Part shown: positions 1 through 11,466 of the stretch, one piece after another
Numbering within the stretch: position 1 is the stretch's first letter
Layout: each line of letters starts with the position of its first letter
Source of the DNA: Liolophura sinensis
Taxonomy: Eukaryota; Mollusca; Polyplacophora; Chitonida; Chitonidae
Length of the DNA: 64,000 bases
Assembly (NCBI RefSeq): GCF_032854445.1
Contig: NC_088296.1
Location: forward strand, 21,133,853-21,197,852
Direction: 5' to 3'
Notes under the pieces: model-generated
What the model saw: only the letters and a program-made list of their open reading frames with translations
What the model was told of the DNA's origin: nothing
The model's database searches: none
Program-made: the position numbers and the translations under genes

Positions 1-931
1 TAGCCTTTACCCATTCACTCCGTGAAGTGACGTGTTATAACACAGAACTACTGCATAAGACATCGCTTTGGTATAGTTTACAACGATTTAGTTACGTGTA
101 GCCAACGGGCCATTTCACACAGTGTTGTGGGGCCAGTCTGTATTATTTTACGGGTCACCACAGACGCAAAATCAGTTGATTTACAAGCCCTATACTATTC
201 AACGATGGTCCCAAGCCGAATCCATCTCCTCAAGTACATTTTTATCGTTCAGCATTTGGTCGGCAGTCTCTAAATAACAAATGTCAGGTGCGTTCTGTGA
301 CGTCTGCGATAATTAGGTCAGCTCTGCTTTCATCTTGGATGTCACCGCTACAATCTTGAAGCATATAATCCAGCGACCATGTAATGCCTAGATCAACCTC
401 AGTGGTGCTTATTTCCGTTTGTTTCAGAATTGAGCATGAATATAGTGGTACAACAATACTAATGTAAATTATAAAGATTTAAGCGGGGTCAAAATCACCA
501 GCATAACCCCTCCGGGGGCAACGGCCTGAGCCAGGAATATCCCGGCGGTACATCTGCAGCCAGGCTATTTAAACAGGATACTTTCCTTCTATTTTATGCA
601 AAACTAATCTGTGGAATCACCGGATTAACGGATAAGAGCTTAAACTACCACAAAATTGCAAGCATAATTTTCGTCATTACAACAAATCTGAATCAAATAA
701 AAGACGGTGGTACTTGATCGCACAAGAATGTCCTTCCCACCGCGTCTTATGCTGGGAGGACACTGGATAGGGCTCGAAATATAGCCTCAACCATCTGAAG
801 GTTTTTAGTCATATAGACTTCCTGATATTTCCAGTGTTGATGAATAAAAATTCATCATCAATGGTGGGTGTTATGGTTTATGAATTAGACGCCTGTGGAA
901 GTTTCGCATAGTTTTTGTCGTCTTTCAGTAC

Positions 932-1090
932 TATTCATAGAATTTATCCAGGCAATTCTGTCAAAGAATTTATATTCATAGAATTTATCCAGGCATTTCT
1001 GTCAAGGAATGAATATTCATAGAACTTATCCAGGCAATTCTAACAAGGAATGAATATTCATAGAATTTATCCAGGCAATTTAATTAAGGA
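932..1090. repeat. 41-bp minisatellite, four copies (unit A)
   Basis: The unit tattcatagaatttatccag plus about 21 more bases starts at 932, 973, 1014 and 1054. Unit B has a single copy near 33366, so this array grew in A. Confidence 0.85.
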
Positions 1091-1527
1091 GTGAGAGCAT
1101 CACAGATAGAAGTAACGTGTCCCGTTCATTTATAACGTCATGGTTAATGAACATGAGCAATAGAGTCACGAGTGACAGGTGTTCAGATACAGGCTCAGTT
1201 CAGATCCTCACGGATTTCTGATGACCCAACATTACTCTGTAGGGTACATAACATACAATGTAAAACAACAATAGTATTTCAAGGTCTAGTGTTTTTGCAG
1301 CGTCATATTCCCGGTGTTCTCTTTAGTATGTCACGGATCAGTGTGGAAAACTGTGGGGATTCCCCATGAAAAAAAAAAGGTTATCCTTACGCTCTTACTA
1401 TCAGCGGGAATATATCACCATGCTCAGCTCGTTACAGACTGAAAGACGTCCCTATGTAGAGGCGTTCTCGCTGATGATATGAGCGTAGGTTATCGCGGGA
1501 TTATCCGTCATCGGCAAGCATATATAT

Positions 1528-1626
1528 TTATCTACTTACTGGATTGGTGTTTTACGCCGTATTCAAGAATATTTCACCTATTGGACGGCGACCAGCATTA
1601 TGGTGGGAGGAAACTGGGCAGAATCA
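1528..1626 (-). mobile_element. SINE-1 3' fragment (unit A)
   Basis: Reverse orientation: attggtgttttacgccgtat, then cagcattatggtgggaggaa. Unit B copy at 33838-33940. Confidence 0.75.
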
Positions 1627-1629
1627 CGA

Positions 1630-3430
1630 TGAACGAATCTGTGATCGTGCACATTATAGTGGCGATCACACTGGAGAAGAGACTTATCGCTGTCTCCATA
1701 CATAATGTCACATGGAGAATGCCTGCGGTTCAACGCCTTTAACACAGGGCACCCTGCCTTCAATGCTAGCCAATCAGTGTCGATTCTGTATCCTTTTAAA
1801 AAGTCGTATGCTGTGTACTCATTTAAATACGAAAGTCATTTGCAAAATTTTAAAAAATGTTGTAATGGGTAGGATGGTTTTATGTTTCATGTATTCAGCC
1901 TCCGCCCACTTTGCCGGGTTACAGTTTTGGTACTGGTGATGTTTGGAACATTAGCGAGTGCCAGTCCCTCGATTCGACTGATTTACTCCAAAACGGTATG
2001 GGCGTCAAAAAATCTTTATTCTACCACTAAAATTAGAAGATAAATATTGAAATCCTATGAAAAAAAAATAGGACACAGCAAACTCTGAAACTGCTTGGAT
2101 AACTCTGGTCCTGTTCTTCTCTGGAGGAAGCAAACTGTAACGTGTAAGCTGCATAACGCCAAGTTAGGCTCCTCGGTATTGTAGCTTAACTAGACACTGG
2201 CGGGATCTATAACACCTAAGTAAAAAGTGGCCCAAAGATTCTTCCGCTTGTCAGTGGTCACATAATCCCGTAGCGCGGAAGTTTAATCTGCGCAGACGTC
2301 CGTGTAGTGGGCGGATTGTGCAAAGGATCCTATAAAGCTTATCAGCCTTACGACCTCTTAGTTGAATAAAAGCATAACAGACAGATGGTTTTTAATCACA
2401 ATAAAATCGATCTTCACGACTACAGTTTTGTATAAAGCATTATAGTCGAAAGTGACAATTTGACCTTCTTTTAAGTCGTGATACTTAAGCTCGTCAATCA
2501 ACACAAGGGAATACGCACAAGAATTTCCGCACCTAATTTCGTGTCTCTTTTCTTCTACCTCTAAAACAATTTTAAAAATTCAGAACACTTTAATCACATG
2601 TATAGTAAAACACATTATTCGGCGTAGATCTGTGGGTTTTCAGATTACTATGGAAGCCTGACCACATCATTTTAAACAAACTTGATTTATTTAAATCGCC
2701 AAGGCCTTGTTTTAAAATGTAACCACAGTCGTCGGGGATTAGTCTGTTTTTAATTTTTATGAGCGTTGTTTAACACCAAAGTAAAGCATTTTACATTTAT
2801 ACGATGACGCTCAATTGCATAGGTGGCGGAAGTTGGAGTAGCCTGTGTGAAAACACCTACCTTTGGCAATTTACAGACCATCTTCCCTATCTGTGACGTG
2901 CAGATAAGCCCACCATACTGATGTAGGACAAAAGTGGACTTCACTGAACGTTTGACTGAACAAATATTATCAGTTATATAATATATCAATTGCTTAATTG
3001 TCCACGGCACATATGTGAAGCTCGTGATAATTATTAATATCTTTATTAATTCATTTATTAATCTATTCATCGACTGATAAATCACTTTGAATGATAAGGA
3101 AACTTTTTTTCCATACTATATTTTCTGTAGGCTTACCCACGTAGGGCCGGAGTTTAAGTTTACATGAGTTTGACTTGAACCCACAGCGACTCAAACAAAG
3201 TAAATGGACGAACACATCGTTATATCTAAACTACATCGGATAACATTAATTTTCTGGTAGGTCATTTAGGACACATATATAGTAATACTCTAGCTGAGGT
3301 AAATTGACGAGAGGCCTATTTCACCGATTACGTGTGACCATTTGCCAATTATCACACTATGGTCGCTAAACTAGATTTATTCTCAGTGTTTTAAGTCTTT
3401 TATATCAAATGTGTTAATTAATTTATCCGA
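1630..3430. other. Non-coding stretch, unit A left part
   Basis: Short unconserved frames only. The G1-proximal part (2400-3430) is well conserved with B 35430-36960, but frames there do not survive in both copies. Confidence 0.5.
2740..2960 (-). mobile_element. Diverged SINE-1-like fragment
   Basis: Reverse orientation: gcgttgtttaacaccaaag, then a worn tatacgatg and ggtggcgga core. Copies at about 36290-36480 and 44515-44690. Confidence 0.45.
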
Positions 3431-3550
3431 TGGTTATTTAACTTTATCCTCAAGAATTTTCCCCTTCCGGGCCGGCAGGAAACCCACGACCATCCGCATG
3501 TTCTAAGGCGAATTAGCAGAGAAATGCTAGATGCATGTAATATACTATAC

Positions 3551-3653
3551 CAGGCTGGGAGTTAACTGCAAACGGCAGTTGGTTTCTGGCATCAGTTGGC
3601 AGACATCCACACAGGATGATCATAACGCAGATGGTCTTGTAAAGTAACTCCAT
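3551..3653 (-). CDS. Orphan exon 1 of the cysteine-rich peptide family (unit A)
   Basis: Minus strand, ATG at 3653. It encodes a signal peptide nearly identical to that of G3 (starts MELLYKTI), then one degenerate pro-region repeat, and reaches a gtatag donor after 34 codons plus one base, again phase 1. The match to the G3A exon extends into flanks on both sides (about 3480-3740 against 26830-27150). No exon 2 is visible at lower coordinates in the window; it could lie left of position 1 or be absent. It is head-to-head with G1A, 791 bases apart. It may be a partial duplicate or the first exon of an incomplete gene. Confidence 0.45.
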
Positions 3654-4323
3654 CTTCGTAACAGCTCACGGGTCTTTACTCAGAAGTGCCTTGTAGAATC
3701 ACTACTGTACACACGCGATCTGTGAATGAGGGGGATAATAAAAATCTCAAAGATTGCTTAACATGTTTATAGGTGCATTTGTCACAAGTGCCAGTCGTGT
3801 TACGGTAAGCTGATATCTCGTTCTGATTCAATCATATAGCGCTTCAGTGTCAGACAGCCATATGCATTGTGTCTGTAGCGGAACTGAGGATCAGCGATTC
3901 TGACATAATACACTCGCAGTAGTTCTGAGCTTGACAGTACTGTAAATGACCTAAAATTTTGTCCAAAACATGTGCATGTTTAAGGGCAAATAAATGTGTT
4001 AAAATATTGCTTTTGGTGTGAAACTTACAATTTTCTACTAGGATATCATCCAACCTTCTAAACATACCTCAAAGCAACATTCTCAGATCAAGGGAATCCT
4101 CCGAATCAGATTGCATACCCAACTTTGTTATGGGCGAAAGTTTGGGCCATTTACCGTACTGCTGTCTCGATTTTGTCAATAGATAATCAGGCTGAACCAC
4201 AGGGGAACGAGCCAGTTTTTCTAGATTTTCTTTTCTTCAGCGGTGCCTTTCAAAAACCGCTCTGTCACTTCACTTATGTCTACCTTTCCAAAAGCGCACA
4301 GACAGAAACTTGTGTAACAAGGG

Positions 4324-4329
4324 TATATA
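4324..4329 (+). promoter_or_regulatory. Possible TATA element upstream of G1A
   Basis: TATATA about 120 bases before the ATG, conserved at 37865-37870 in front of G1B within a nearly unchanged 100-bp stretch. Position fits a core promoter with a short 5' leader, but the match is short in AT-rich DNA. Confidence 0.25.
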
Positions 4330-4444
4330 CCAGTAATGATCCTCACTGTGATAGTATAGTTGATTTACTCACGGCACGTTTAAGTCTGAGCCGTGGCACC
4401 TTACTATACACGGAGTCTGTTGTTGCGTCCGGAAAAGCCTTGGG

Positions 4445-7400
4445 ATGGTAAAAATGACGAGTTTCATATTGTGGACTTCTTGTTTAATTGCCTGGATACA
4501 GGCTGCATCGATAAATGATGCAAGAGAAGAGGCTTTTCATCCAGGTAGAGTGTATTGCTGTTTTACATTTGATAAAGGGTTAATATCATATTGTATTTGT
4601 TTAATAGCTGTTAGGTTTGTACATGGATGAAGTTAGATTAATTAGTCTAACTGAGTTGTTTGATATTCTCCCGTGGGCCCCTGTGACCCAGGGATTAGCG
4701 TAGTGTTGTCTGTTCGTTTTAGGGAGTCGCCTATTTTCAGCTGCCTGTAAAATTAGTCATACTCGCTACCAACATTGCCTTTAGTCAGTGACACGTAACA
4801 ACATAAGCTGTACACATTGATATATTTGAAGTTCACATTATTGCATGAAATTGCCGTTAGAACACATTTTGTAATTCATAATGTTAAAGTCCATAAAACC
4901 CGTTTCGACAGCAAGACTCTATTGCCTCGAGTGATGTCATAATTATTAAAAAAAACAGTGGCATGCTGAATACTGAGCGCAGTTCAACATGTTTTGATGG
5001 CGCGCGACACGAGTTTCCTAAACTGCTCCCAAAATCGATCTTACTGTAAACCCTGTTTCTGCCTCTTTCATATTTGAAATTGTCTACAGGTTTTAGTATG
5101 ATATAACCTTAATAAATGAATAAATTTTATCTGTTGTAGTATATTATCTCACGGCAGTATGGTTTTAAAGTTGGGTGTTAGGAAATTATCTTATAAAAAC
5201 AATGTAGTCTATTCGCTGAGAGTGTAGTGTAGGATGTGTTACTGCGTGGAGTCTGTTCTTACTGCATGTTGGTGCATCTTTTGTAAAGTAAATTACTCTC
5301 CACGCCCATTGCCTAGCATGCCACTGGTTTTTGAATAATTATGACGTCACCCTAGGCAATGAGTTCTTGCAGTGGAAACTTACCTTATGGAGTTTAACAT
5401 CATGAATTAGCAAAAAGTGTTCTAATTTGATTTTGAATTTGCAAGAATTTGAACTGCCAACATATCCATGTGTAGAGCTTGTGTTGTTACTTGTCACTAG
5501 CTTAAAGCAATTTTGGTAGCTAGTATGACTGACTACAGACAGCTGAATATAGGCGCCTCTTTAAAGGAACTAAACTACAGCGCGCCAAAACACGTCAGGG
5601 GCCTTTCATCAATGTGAAGTTAACATCCAGCTCATGTGGCTTCATCTCCACTCGCTTGTGAGAGTGTCTGTCACCAATTTGCAGATGGTTGTGGGTTTCT
5701 CTCAGGCTCTGCCCGATTTCCCCCCACCATAAAACTGACCACCGTCGTATTAGTGAAATATTTTTGAGTATGGGGTAAAGCACCAAACCAGTCCAATCCA
5801 AGTTGACACTCTCCTGTGTTTGGTGGTAATAAAATGAATCTCAAATTGGCCGGCGTCAGTTACAACCAGTAGAAATGCGCACATTTTGCCAATCTAAGCT
5901 CACCATGGTCATTTCACTGTTCTCGCCTGTCCCATAGAGGAATTGAATATCAGATAACAGTCAGATAACATCTGTACGTTTTCAATGCCCATTAGGCCTA
6001 TTCCATGGAATTTATTATTTGCTTTGCAAACGATGTTTTATGTTGATGGAATGTACTTGAAGCTTCGGCTACCTGTATATATGTCTTCTTGACAAGAACA
6101 GTAATCATGGTGTCGTTTTCTTTTCCATTTGGTTTGTCCTTCTTTTTGGGCAGCTAACGTCAAAAGATTGGATCATTCTTCGCCACCTTAATATAAAGCT
6201 CTCGTTTAGTCACTATCTGACTAACTATCAATAACTATCTGAACTCCTAAAGGCGAGTCAAGCGTAGGAAACAGTGACTGATATTTGGGACATCAGCTAA
6301 CTCCTAGAGCTTCTTGCTGACCTAGTTGCTCAACTTTGGAAATTTCGTAGCCTAATCCTTCTAATCGGCTACAACAAGTTTTAACGGCCCTTATCTTTTA
6401 TTTAACTTTTCCCAAATCTTATAAAGATAATAACAGACTTACAGCATAAAGAGTAAAACCAGAGCAGGGGGGGATAGTCTTATAGTTGACAAATGGTCGT
6501 ACATAATAGGTAAAACCTCTGATGACCTCCGGCTTGATTGCTTGTATCGGATGGCCTTTTGCCTATACATGGGTCATCTGTTGATTCCCCAGAGGGAAGG
6601 GAAATACACTGACATGACAGTGGTTACATCAGAAAACTGTCTGTAACAAAATACATAGGACAGAAATATTGCTACCAAATTTTTTCGGCAGCCATCCAGG
6701 CAAAGATTTTTTTTATTTCTGACTCTGGAAATGAAATGGAAGTCCACGATGTTGTAAGGCGGAATTTTGGCCAAAAGACCAAGCCTCTCAGCATAGAGAG
6801 CAAGTACAGAGAATCGACGAGAGTGTTATTGTTGGCAATTGGTCAAGAAGAGGCGCGGAGCTATGGACACCTTAGCCTCTATCCAGCATCATGGTAGTTG
6901 CTTCAGACAATAGAATCGTTGATTTTTGCAAGTCAGATTAGGAAAAACATATCACAATTTATAGTTAAACCTACATGTAGTTTGATTTTGACCTACATAC
7001 GGACTGGTCGTAGAACAAAAATCACCGTGTTAGTTTTATTAATGTTCGACATGTTTAATTTTTATTGTTCTCTTTTCTTCTTTCTAATCTAAATTCATCA
7101 TTTACTTTTTTTATTTCCTTTTACTTGTTTTATTTTTTCTTTTTAATTTTTGTTAATTTTAGTGTTTGTAGAATCCATAAATTTCAGTGGTAATTTTTAG
7201 GTGGAATATCTATGTTAATAGTTTCATTTCCGAGACGAAAAGCCGGATTTTGTGTTTTGTAACACACAGTATTAAAGGTTACATGTGTAATGACACCCAA
7301 GGTACATGTGATATACAGTGGCCCTGTGATAGCAATGGATGTCAAGATGTTAACGTTTGAGTTAGGTATTTGTCAGTCATCATGTTTCACCTTTGTCTTA

Positions 7401-7577
7401 TTGTGATATTGTTTTACAGTAGAAAAGACACAAGAACATGAAAGAGCTATACGGGGAATGTTGTGTGAGTGCTGCAGGTGGATTGGATGTCGACTCGGAA
7501 GCTGCAGGGCATATTGTGCTGTGTGCCCTTTTAAACATGTATTAAGAGAAAGATTACAACAGACGAACCTTCGCTGA
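4445..7577 (+). CDS. G1A: secreted cysteine-rich peptide, two exons
   Basis: Model: exon 1 4445-4544, intron 4545-7419, exon 2 7420-7577, giving 85 residues. Exon 1 encodes a hydrophobic signal peptide (about residues 1-21, cut near IQAAS) and ends in CCAG before gtagag, a strong donor, in phase 1. The intron ends in ttgttttacag. Exon 2 supplies the two bases that complete a Val codon, then stays open to a TGA. The mature part has Cys at 49, 51, 52, 57, 62, 66 and 69: the C-x2-C-x4-C-x4-C-x3-C-x2-C framework plus one extra Cys. RAIR (42-45) just before it is an RxxR furin-type site. The start at 4445 has G at -3 and +4; an in-frame ATG at 4454 is the alternative. An ATTAAA lies at 7743. Intron SINE at 5625-5790. 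I know no named family with this spacing. Function unknown; secretion is inferred. Confidence 0.72.
4725..5000. repeat. Dispersed ~270-bp repeat in the G1A intron
   Basis: Matches 29930-30185 (end of unit A), 38265-38535 (G1B intron) and 61875-61960 (end of B, truncated). Shared markers: gtcatactcgct, gtcagtgacac, aattcataatgtt, cagtg-catgctg. Either a repeat family or the trace of an older duplication between the G1 intron and the unit boundary. Confidence 0.65.
5625..5790 (+). mobile_element. SINE-1 fragment in the G1A intron
   Basis: Core and tail without head: cagctcatgtggcttcatct through gtaaagcaccaaacca. Copy at 39150-39325 in the G1B intron. Confidence 0.75.
5815..6560. repeat. Old intra-unit repeat, partner of 10125-10900
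   Basis: Shared order: gtgtttggtggtaata, a gccggc-tcagttac-accag block, catt-gcctattccatg, cagcata-agagtaaaaccag, and a gacaaatggtcgtacataa block. Strongly diverged, so older than the A/B duplication. Counterparts in B at about 39340-40030 and 43785-47590. Confidence 0.6.
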
Positions 7578-7742
7578 ATTCAAGAGAGCAATTCAGCCTC
7601 TATGCAAAAGAGTGTGTCCAAATTTTTTCAACCTTTGGCTCGAAAACTACTCAATACACAGTTATGCACTCTTTTATCTGAAGTATGTACAACATAAATT
7701 GTTACATTTTTGCTGAAACAATTTTTGTATTAATGAATGTTG

Positions 7743-7748
7743 ATTAAA
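7743..7748 (+). promoter_or_regulatory. Possible poly(A) signal of G1A
   Basis: ATTAAA, the commonest variant signal, about 165 bases after the stop. It is kept in B at 41381-41386. Confidence 0.3.
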
Positions 7749-8122
7749 TAGTTCCGAGCAAGGTCACAGGTGGTGAGGCTAAGTCTTAACATGCCTACTT
7801 GTGTCTCACAGGCTCCAATGTTCACGCTTGTCTAGTGGTTGAATTGATGTAAATTGAGCATAGAGAGCGAAGCATGCGCTGTAAGAAATTTGACTTTCTG
7901 CTCCCTCTGCAAATTAGGCCCTGCCAATAATGTTAGTGTAGATGGAGCTTATAAAAGCTAATTACTTAATTGCTAACATGAGATCACACAACGGCTCAAG
8001 GTGCCATGTTTTCTTCCGTCTGTTCTAAATATATTTGTCAAGTTACTATTATTAATTCTAACGCTCCTCACACTGTACAACAATATAATGTTATATTTAT
8101 GTATAGTTCTCAAGAGGGTGGG

Positions 8123-8374
8123 GGCCTCCGTGGCTCAGTTGGTTAGCGCGCTAGCGCAGCGTAATGACCCAGGAGCCTCTCACCAATGCGGGCGCTGTGA
8201 GTTGAAGTCCAGCTCATGCTGGCTTCCTTACGTGGAAGGTCTGCCAGCAACCTGCGGATGGTCGTGGGTTTCCCCCCGGGCTCTGCCCGGTTTCCACCCA
8301 CCATAATGCTGGCCGCCGTCGTATAAGTGAAATATTCTTGAGCACGGCGTAAAACACCAATCAAAAAAAAAAAA
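8123..8374 (+). mobile_element. SINE-1, full length (unit A)
   Basis: tRNA-derived SINE: head with A box tggctcagttgg and B box gagttgaagtcc, core cctgcggatggtcgtgggtt, tail ending taaaacaccaatc plus poly(A). Flanked by a 13-bp target duplication tctcaaga[g/c]ggtg (8108-8120 and 8375-8387). Confidence 0.88.
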
Positions 8375-8802
8375 TCTCAAGACGGTGTAAAAGATTCTGA
8401 TATTTTTTTTATTCAGGAATGCTAACTTTTATTACTGTATTATGTATTTCTTTCATTTTATTGTTATGACATTTGTATTAAGTCATTTGTGTGTAACTTG
8501 AACATATTTTACAAGGAGTAATTTGGTTTTTCAGTGCAAACAGTTATTGAATCAACCCTCTTAAAAACAAAACATAAAATGATTTTAAAATATAGATATA
8601 AATATGTGTGTAATGTTTAGGTGTTGTGTTCTAAGTCGTTGTATTGACAATTTCTTTTATTGAGGAATCATAGCTACATGTTGGTTCGAAAATGTTCTTC
8701 CCTGTGATATGATGGGACAAGTGATGACTGACTGTTCCCCAATAGCGAGTGTGACAGTTTACTGAACTTGTGATACCTCTTTGTTATCATTCAGTTCACA
8801 TT

Positions 8803-8985
8803 AGCGCTTCCTCTCCACGTGGGAACATCAGTCAGCAACCTTCACATCGTCGTTGTTTTCTTCCTGGCCCTACCTGATTTTATCCCACCATAATGTTGAC
8901 CTTTGTCATGTAAATAAAATATATTTGGCTACACAAATTCAAAAAATAATAAATGAAATACCAACCAAATACATAAATAAATAAA
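8803..8985 (+). mobile_element. SINE-1 fragment (unit A)
   Basis: Core and tail only, ending aaatacataaataaataaa. Unit B copy at about 42452-42638. Confidence 0.65.
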
Positions 8986-9567
8986 TTCTTTTAATAATGT
9001 TTTATTATTATCCACCCAATTCGGTCAAAGAACGCGAATTAACACAGGTAAGAGGTATATGTATAAGTAGTCTATTCCGATTGCATATACAGTAGTGAAC
9101 ACGCGCTGTACAGTGAGGTGTAACAGGTGTTCAGATAGAGGTATATACATATAGTCTCTCTTAAGGAGTGGGACATAATTCTCATGGGTATACAATGCCA
9201 CCCAGAGCGACTATTTCAGCGACTAAGTCTAGTTCTCGCTTCTTAGCCACATATTACCGATGACCTGTTTTGTAAGTTGCGGAAAGCAGAAAACTGGGGG
9301 GATTCCCCTTACAAGCGAGCGTTTAGATGTTTTCATTTTCATGTGTAGATTAACAGCTCTCCTCTGATTGCGTGGGTACTTCAGCAAGGTGCTGTTAAAG
9401 TACTTGCTAAAGCACATGCACACTACCTCATTGTTTATTTATTTTTTTTTTCATTATTTTTTCTAACGCTAGAAAAATGCCAATCAGACCTGCACAAACG
9501 TGATTACAAGTTTAAAGTAGTAAGTAAATACAGGAAGTAATTACTACAAGTACGTAGACTTACAATT

Positions 9568-9690
9568 TATGTATTTATTTAATTGGTGTTTTACGCCATA
9601 CTCAATAGTATTTCAGTCCTATGATGGCGGGCCAGCACTAATGGGGGGCAGAGACCGTGGGAAACCCACGACCATGTGCAGTCAGACCTT
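9568..9690 (-). mobile_element. SINE-1 3' fragment (unit A)
   Basis: Reverse orientation: ttaattggtgttttacgcca through gtgggaaacccacgaccatg. Unit B copy at 43226-43348. Confidence 0.75.
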
Positions 9691-9972
9691 CTCACTTACG
9701 GCCGGAGATGGAGACCTACAAGTGTTTGGGCACCAATTTTTGTAATCCACTCTATTTGTTTATGTAAGAAAAATTTACAGTCCAAATATGGTGTATATTT
9801 TTACACATTATAATAAAAAAAAAAGACTCGAAATGTTTCATTGGTTTAATTTATCCAATGCGTTTCAATTGTTTCTTTCCATTTCTGCAAACCATCAGGA
9901 TTTCGTGCGTACGCTATCACGGTCGTGAGAAGATATTGAGTCTGAAGCCCATAATTACTTACATTTTTCATC

Positions 9973-10092
9973 TGGCCGAAGGTCCGACAGCAACCTGCGG
10001 ATGGTTGTGCGTTTCCCCAGTGTATGCCCAGTTTCCTGTCACCATAGTGCTGGCCACAACCTTATGAGAGAAATATTATTCAGCAGGGCGTA
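9973..10092 (+). mobile_element. SINE-1 core fragment (unit A)
   Basis: aacctgcggatggttgtgcg through caccatagtgctggccacaa. Unit B copy at 43631-43751. Confidence 0.65.
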
Positions 10093-11289
10093 CTTGACCC
10101 AGTTCAATCCAATTCGTCACTCTCCTGTGTTTGGTGGTAATAACATGAATCTCTCATAGAGGCCGGCACCAATTACGACCAGCAGAATTCATTCGGGCAT
10201 TTGGTCAGTCTCAGCTTACCACGGTCACTTTACCGTACTGCCCTATCCCATGGAGGACTTGTATGTATCAGCCAGATGACACATTAGGCCTATTCCATGT
10301 CATGTTACTTGAAAGTAGAGAAAAACATGCCCTAGGTTGTTTGAATGTACTTGAAGCTTCGGTTATATATAAGTTGTATATATAGGACAGACCTGTATTT
10401 CACCCTCTATACAACTCAAGCTCACACGATGCAATTGTTGGATTCTGAAACTATAAAAATTTTGGTTAGGTCTTGTTTTTCGTTCGACAAGTCGACTCGA
10501 CACACGCACCACCTGAATATCGATTTCGACGAATCCAGACAGGGATTCCCTCATTGTGTACAAATAAAAAAGATTGCCACCATAAAAATGTGAAACACTC
10601 TTGCATCTGGGCATAGAAACAGATGTACATGTATGTGATCAGGAGTCAGCCATTATGGACTTGACAAATGAATAATCAGAAATAAAAGAAATATTTCCAA
10701 AACTACGTTTAACAGAAAAACCACCAAAGAAATAAGAATGTATATGATATAGAGAAACTAGAACGATTAATGCAAAGAGAATCTGTCAAGTGTTCAATTA
10801 TGACCCAAATGCAGAAAGACTAACAGCATACAGAGAGAAACCAGAGCAGTGACAGCGGTATTGTAATTGATAAATTGTCATACATAACTGGTGAAACATA
10901 CGCTCATATCATCAGCGAGAATACCTTAGCATACTTCAGTTCGTTACTGCGGCTGATATACATAGGCTTGATAGAGGACATGAAATTTAAAATTCTCCGC
11001 CACATGGAATTTAAAAATCTACGTCAACCAGTGCAACGCAACTATGCACACCGGCTGTTGTACGACAAACCTTTACATGTACCTTGTCAGGGATAGGGGC
11101 ATTTCTTACCAAGTTCCTCGTCACCCTATAAAGGCTTGAAATCAATTGGTAGTAAGTTTATGCTTTTGTATTTTGACATGGCTGACAAGCATATATATTA
11201 TATAGACAAAGGATTTTCACAACAATTTGGACGGACGGATTGATTAGCACTTGGAAGCACAACAAAGTGGTTGCTGCCAGTCTGACAGA

Positions 11290-11466
11290 TCCGATCCTTG
11301 TGAGTTCAAGTCCAGCTCAGGCTGGCTTCCTCTCTAGCGATACGTAGATCTGCTAGCAGCCCGCGAATGGCCGTGGGTTTCCTTTGCACCATTATGAGGG
11401 CTGTCGTCGTATAGCTGAAATATCCTTGAGCACGGTACGGCGTAAAACATCAAGCAAATAAATAAC
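11290..11466 (+). mobile_element. SINE-1, head truncated (unit A)
   Basis: Starts at the B box (gtgagttcaagtccagctca) and runs to the tail catcaagcaaataaataa. Unit B copy at 47978-48172 keeps 16 more core bases. Confidence 0.75.

Noticed and set aside
3850-4065. Minus-strand frame with several Cys, conserved in B at 37391-37606
   Set aside because: The Cys are not conserved between copies and the spacing does not fit the family; no acceptor or partner exon seen.
8123-8215. tRNA gene
   Set aside because: A and B boxes are those of a SINE head; the SINE body, poly(A) and target duplication follow directly and there is no clean cloverleaf.
10875-11096. 73-codon frame nearly identical in B at 47569-47784
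   Set aside because: The surrounding non-coding DNA is just as similar, and there are no splice sites, signal peptide or domain.
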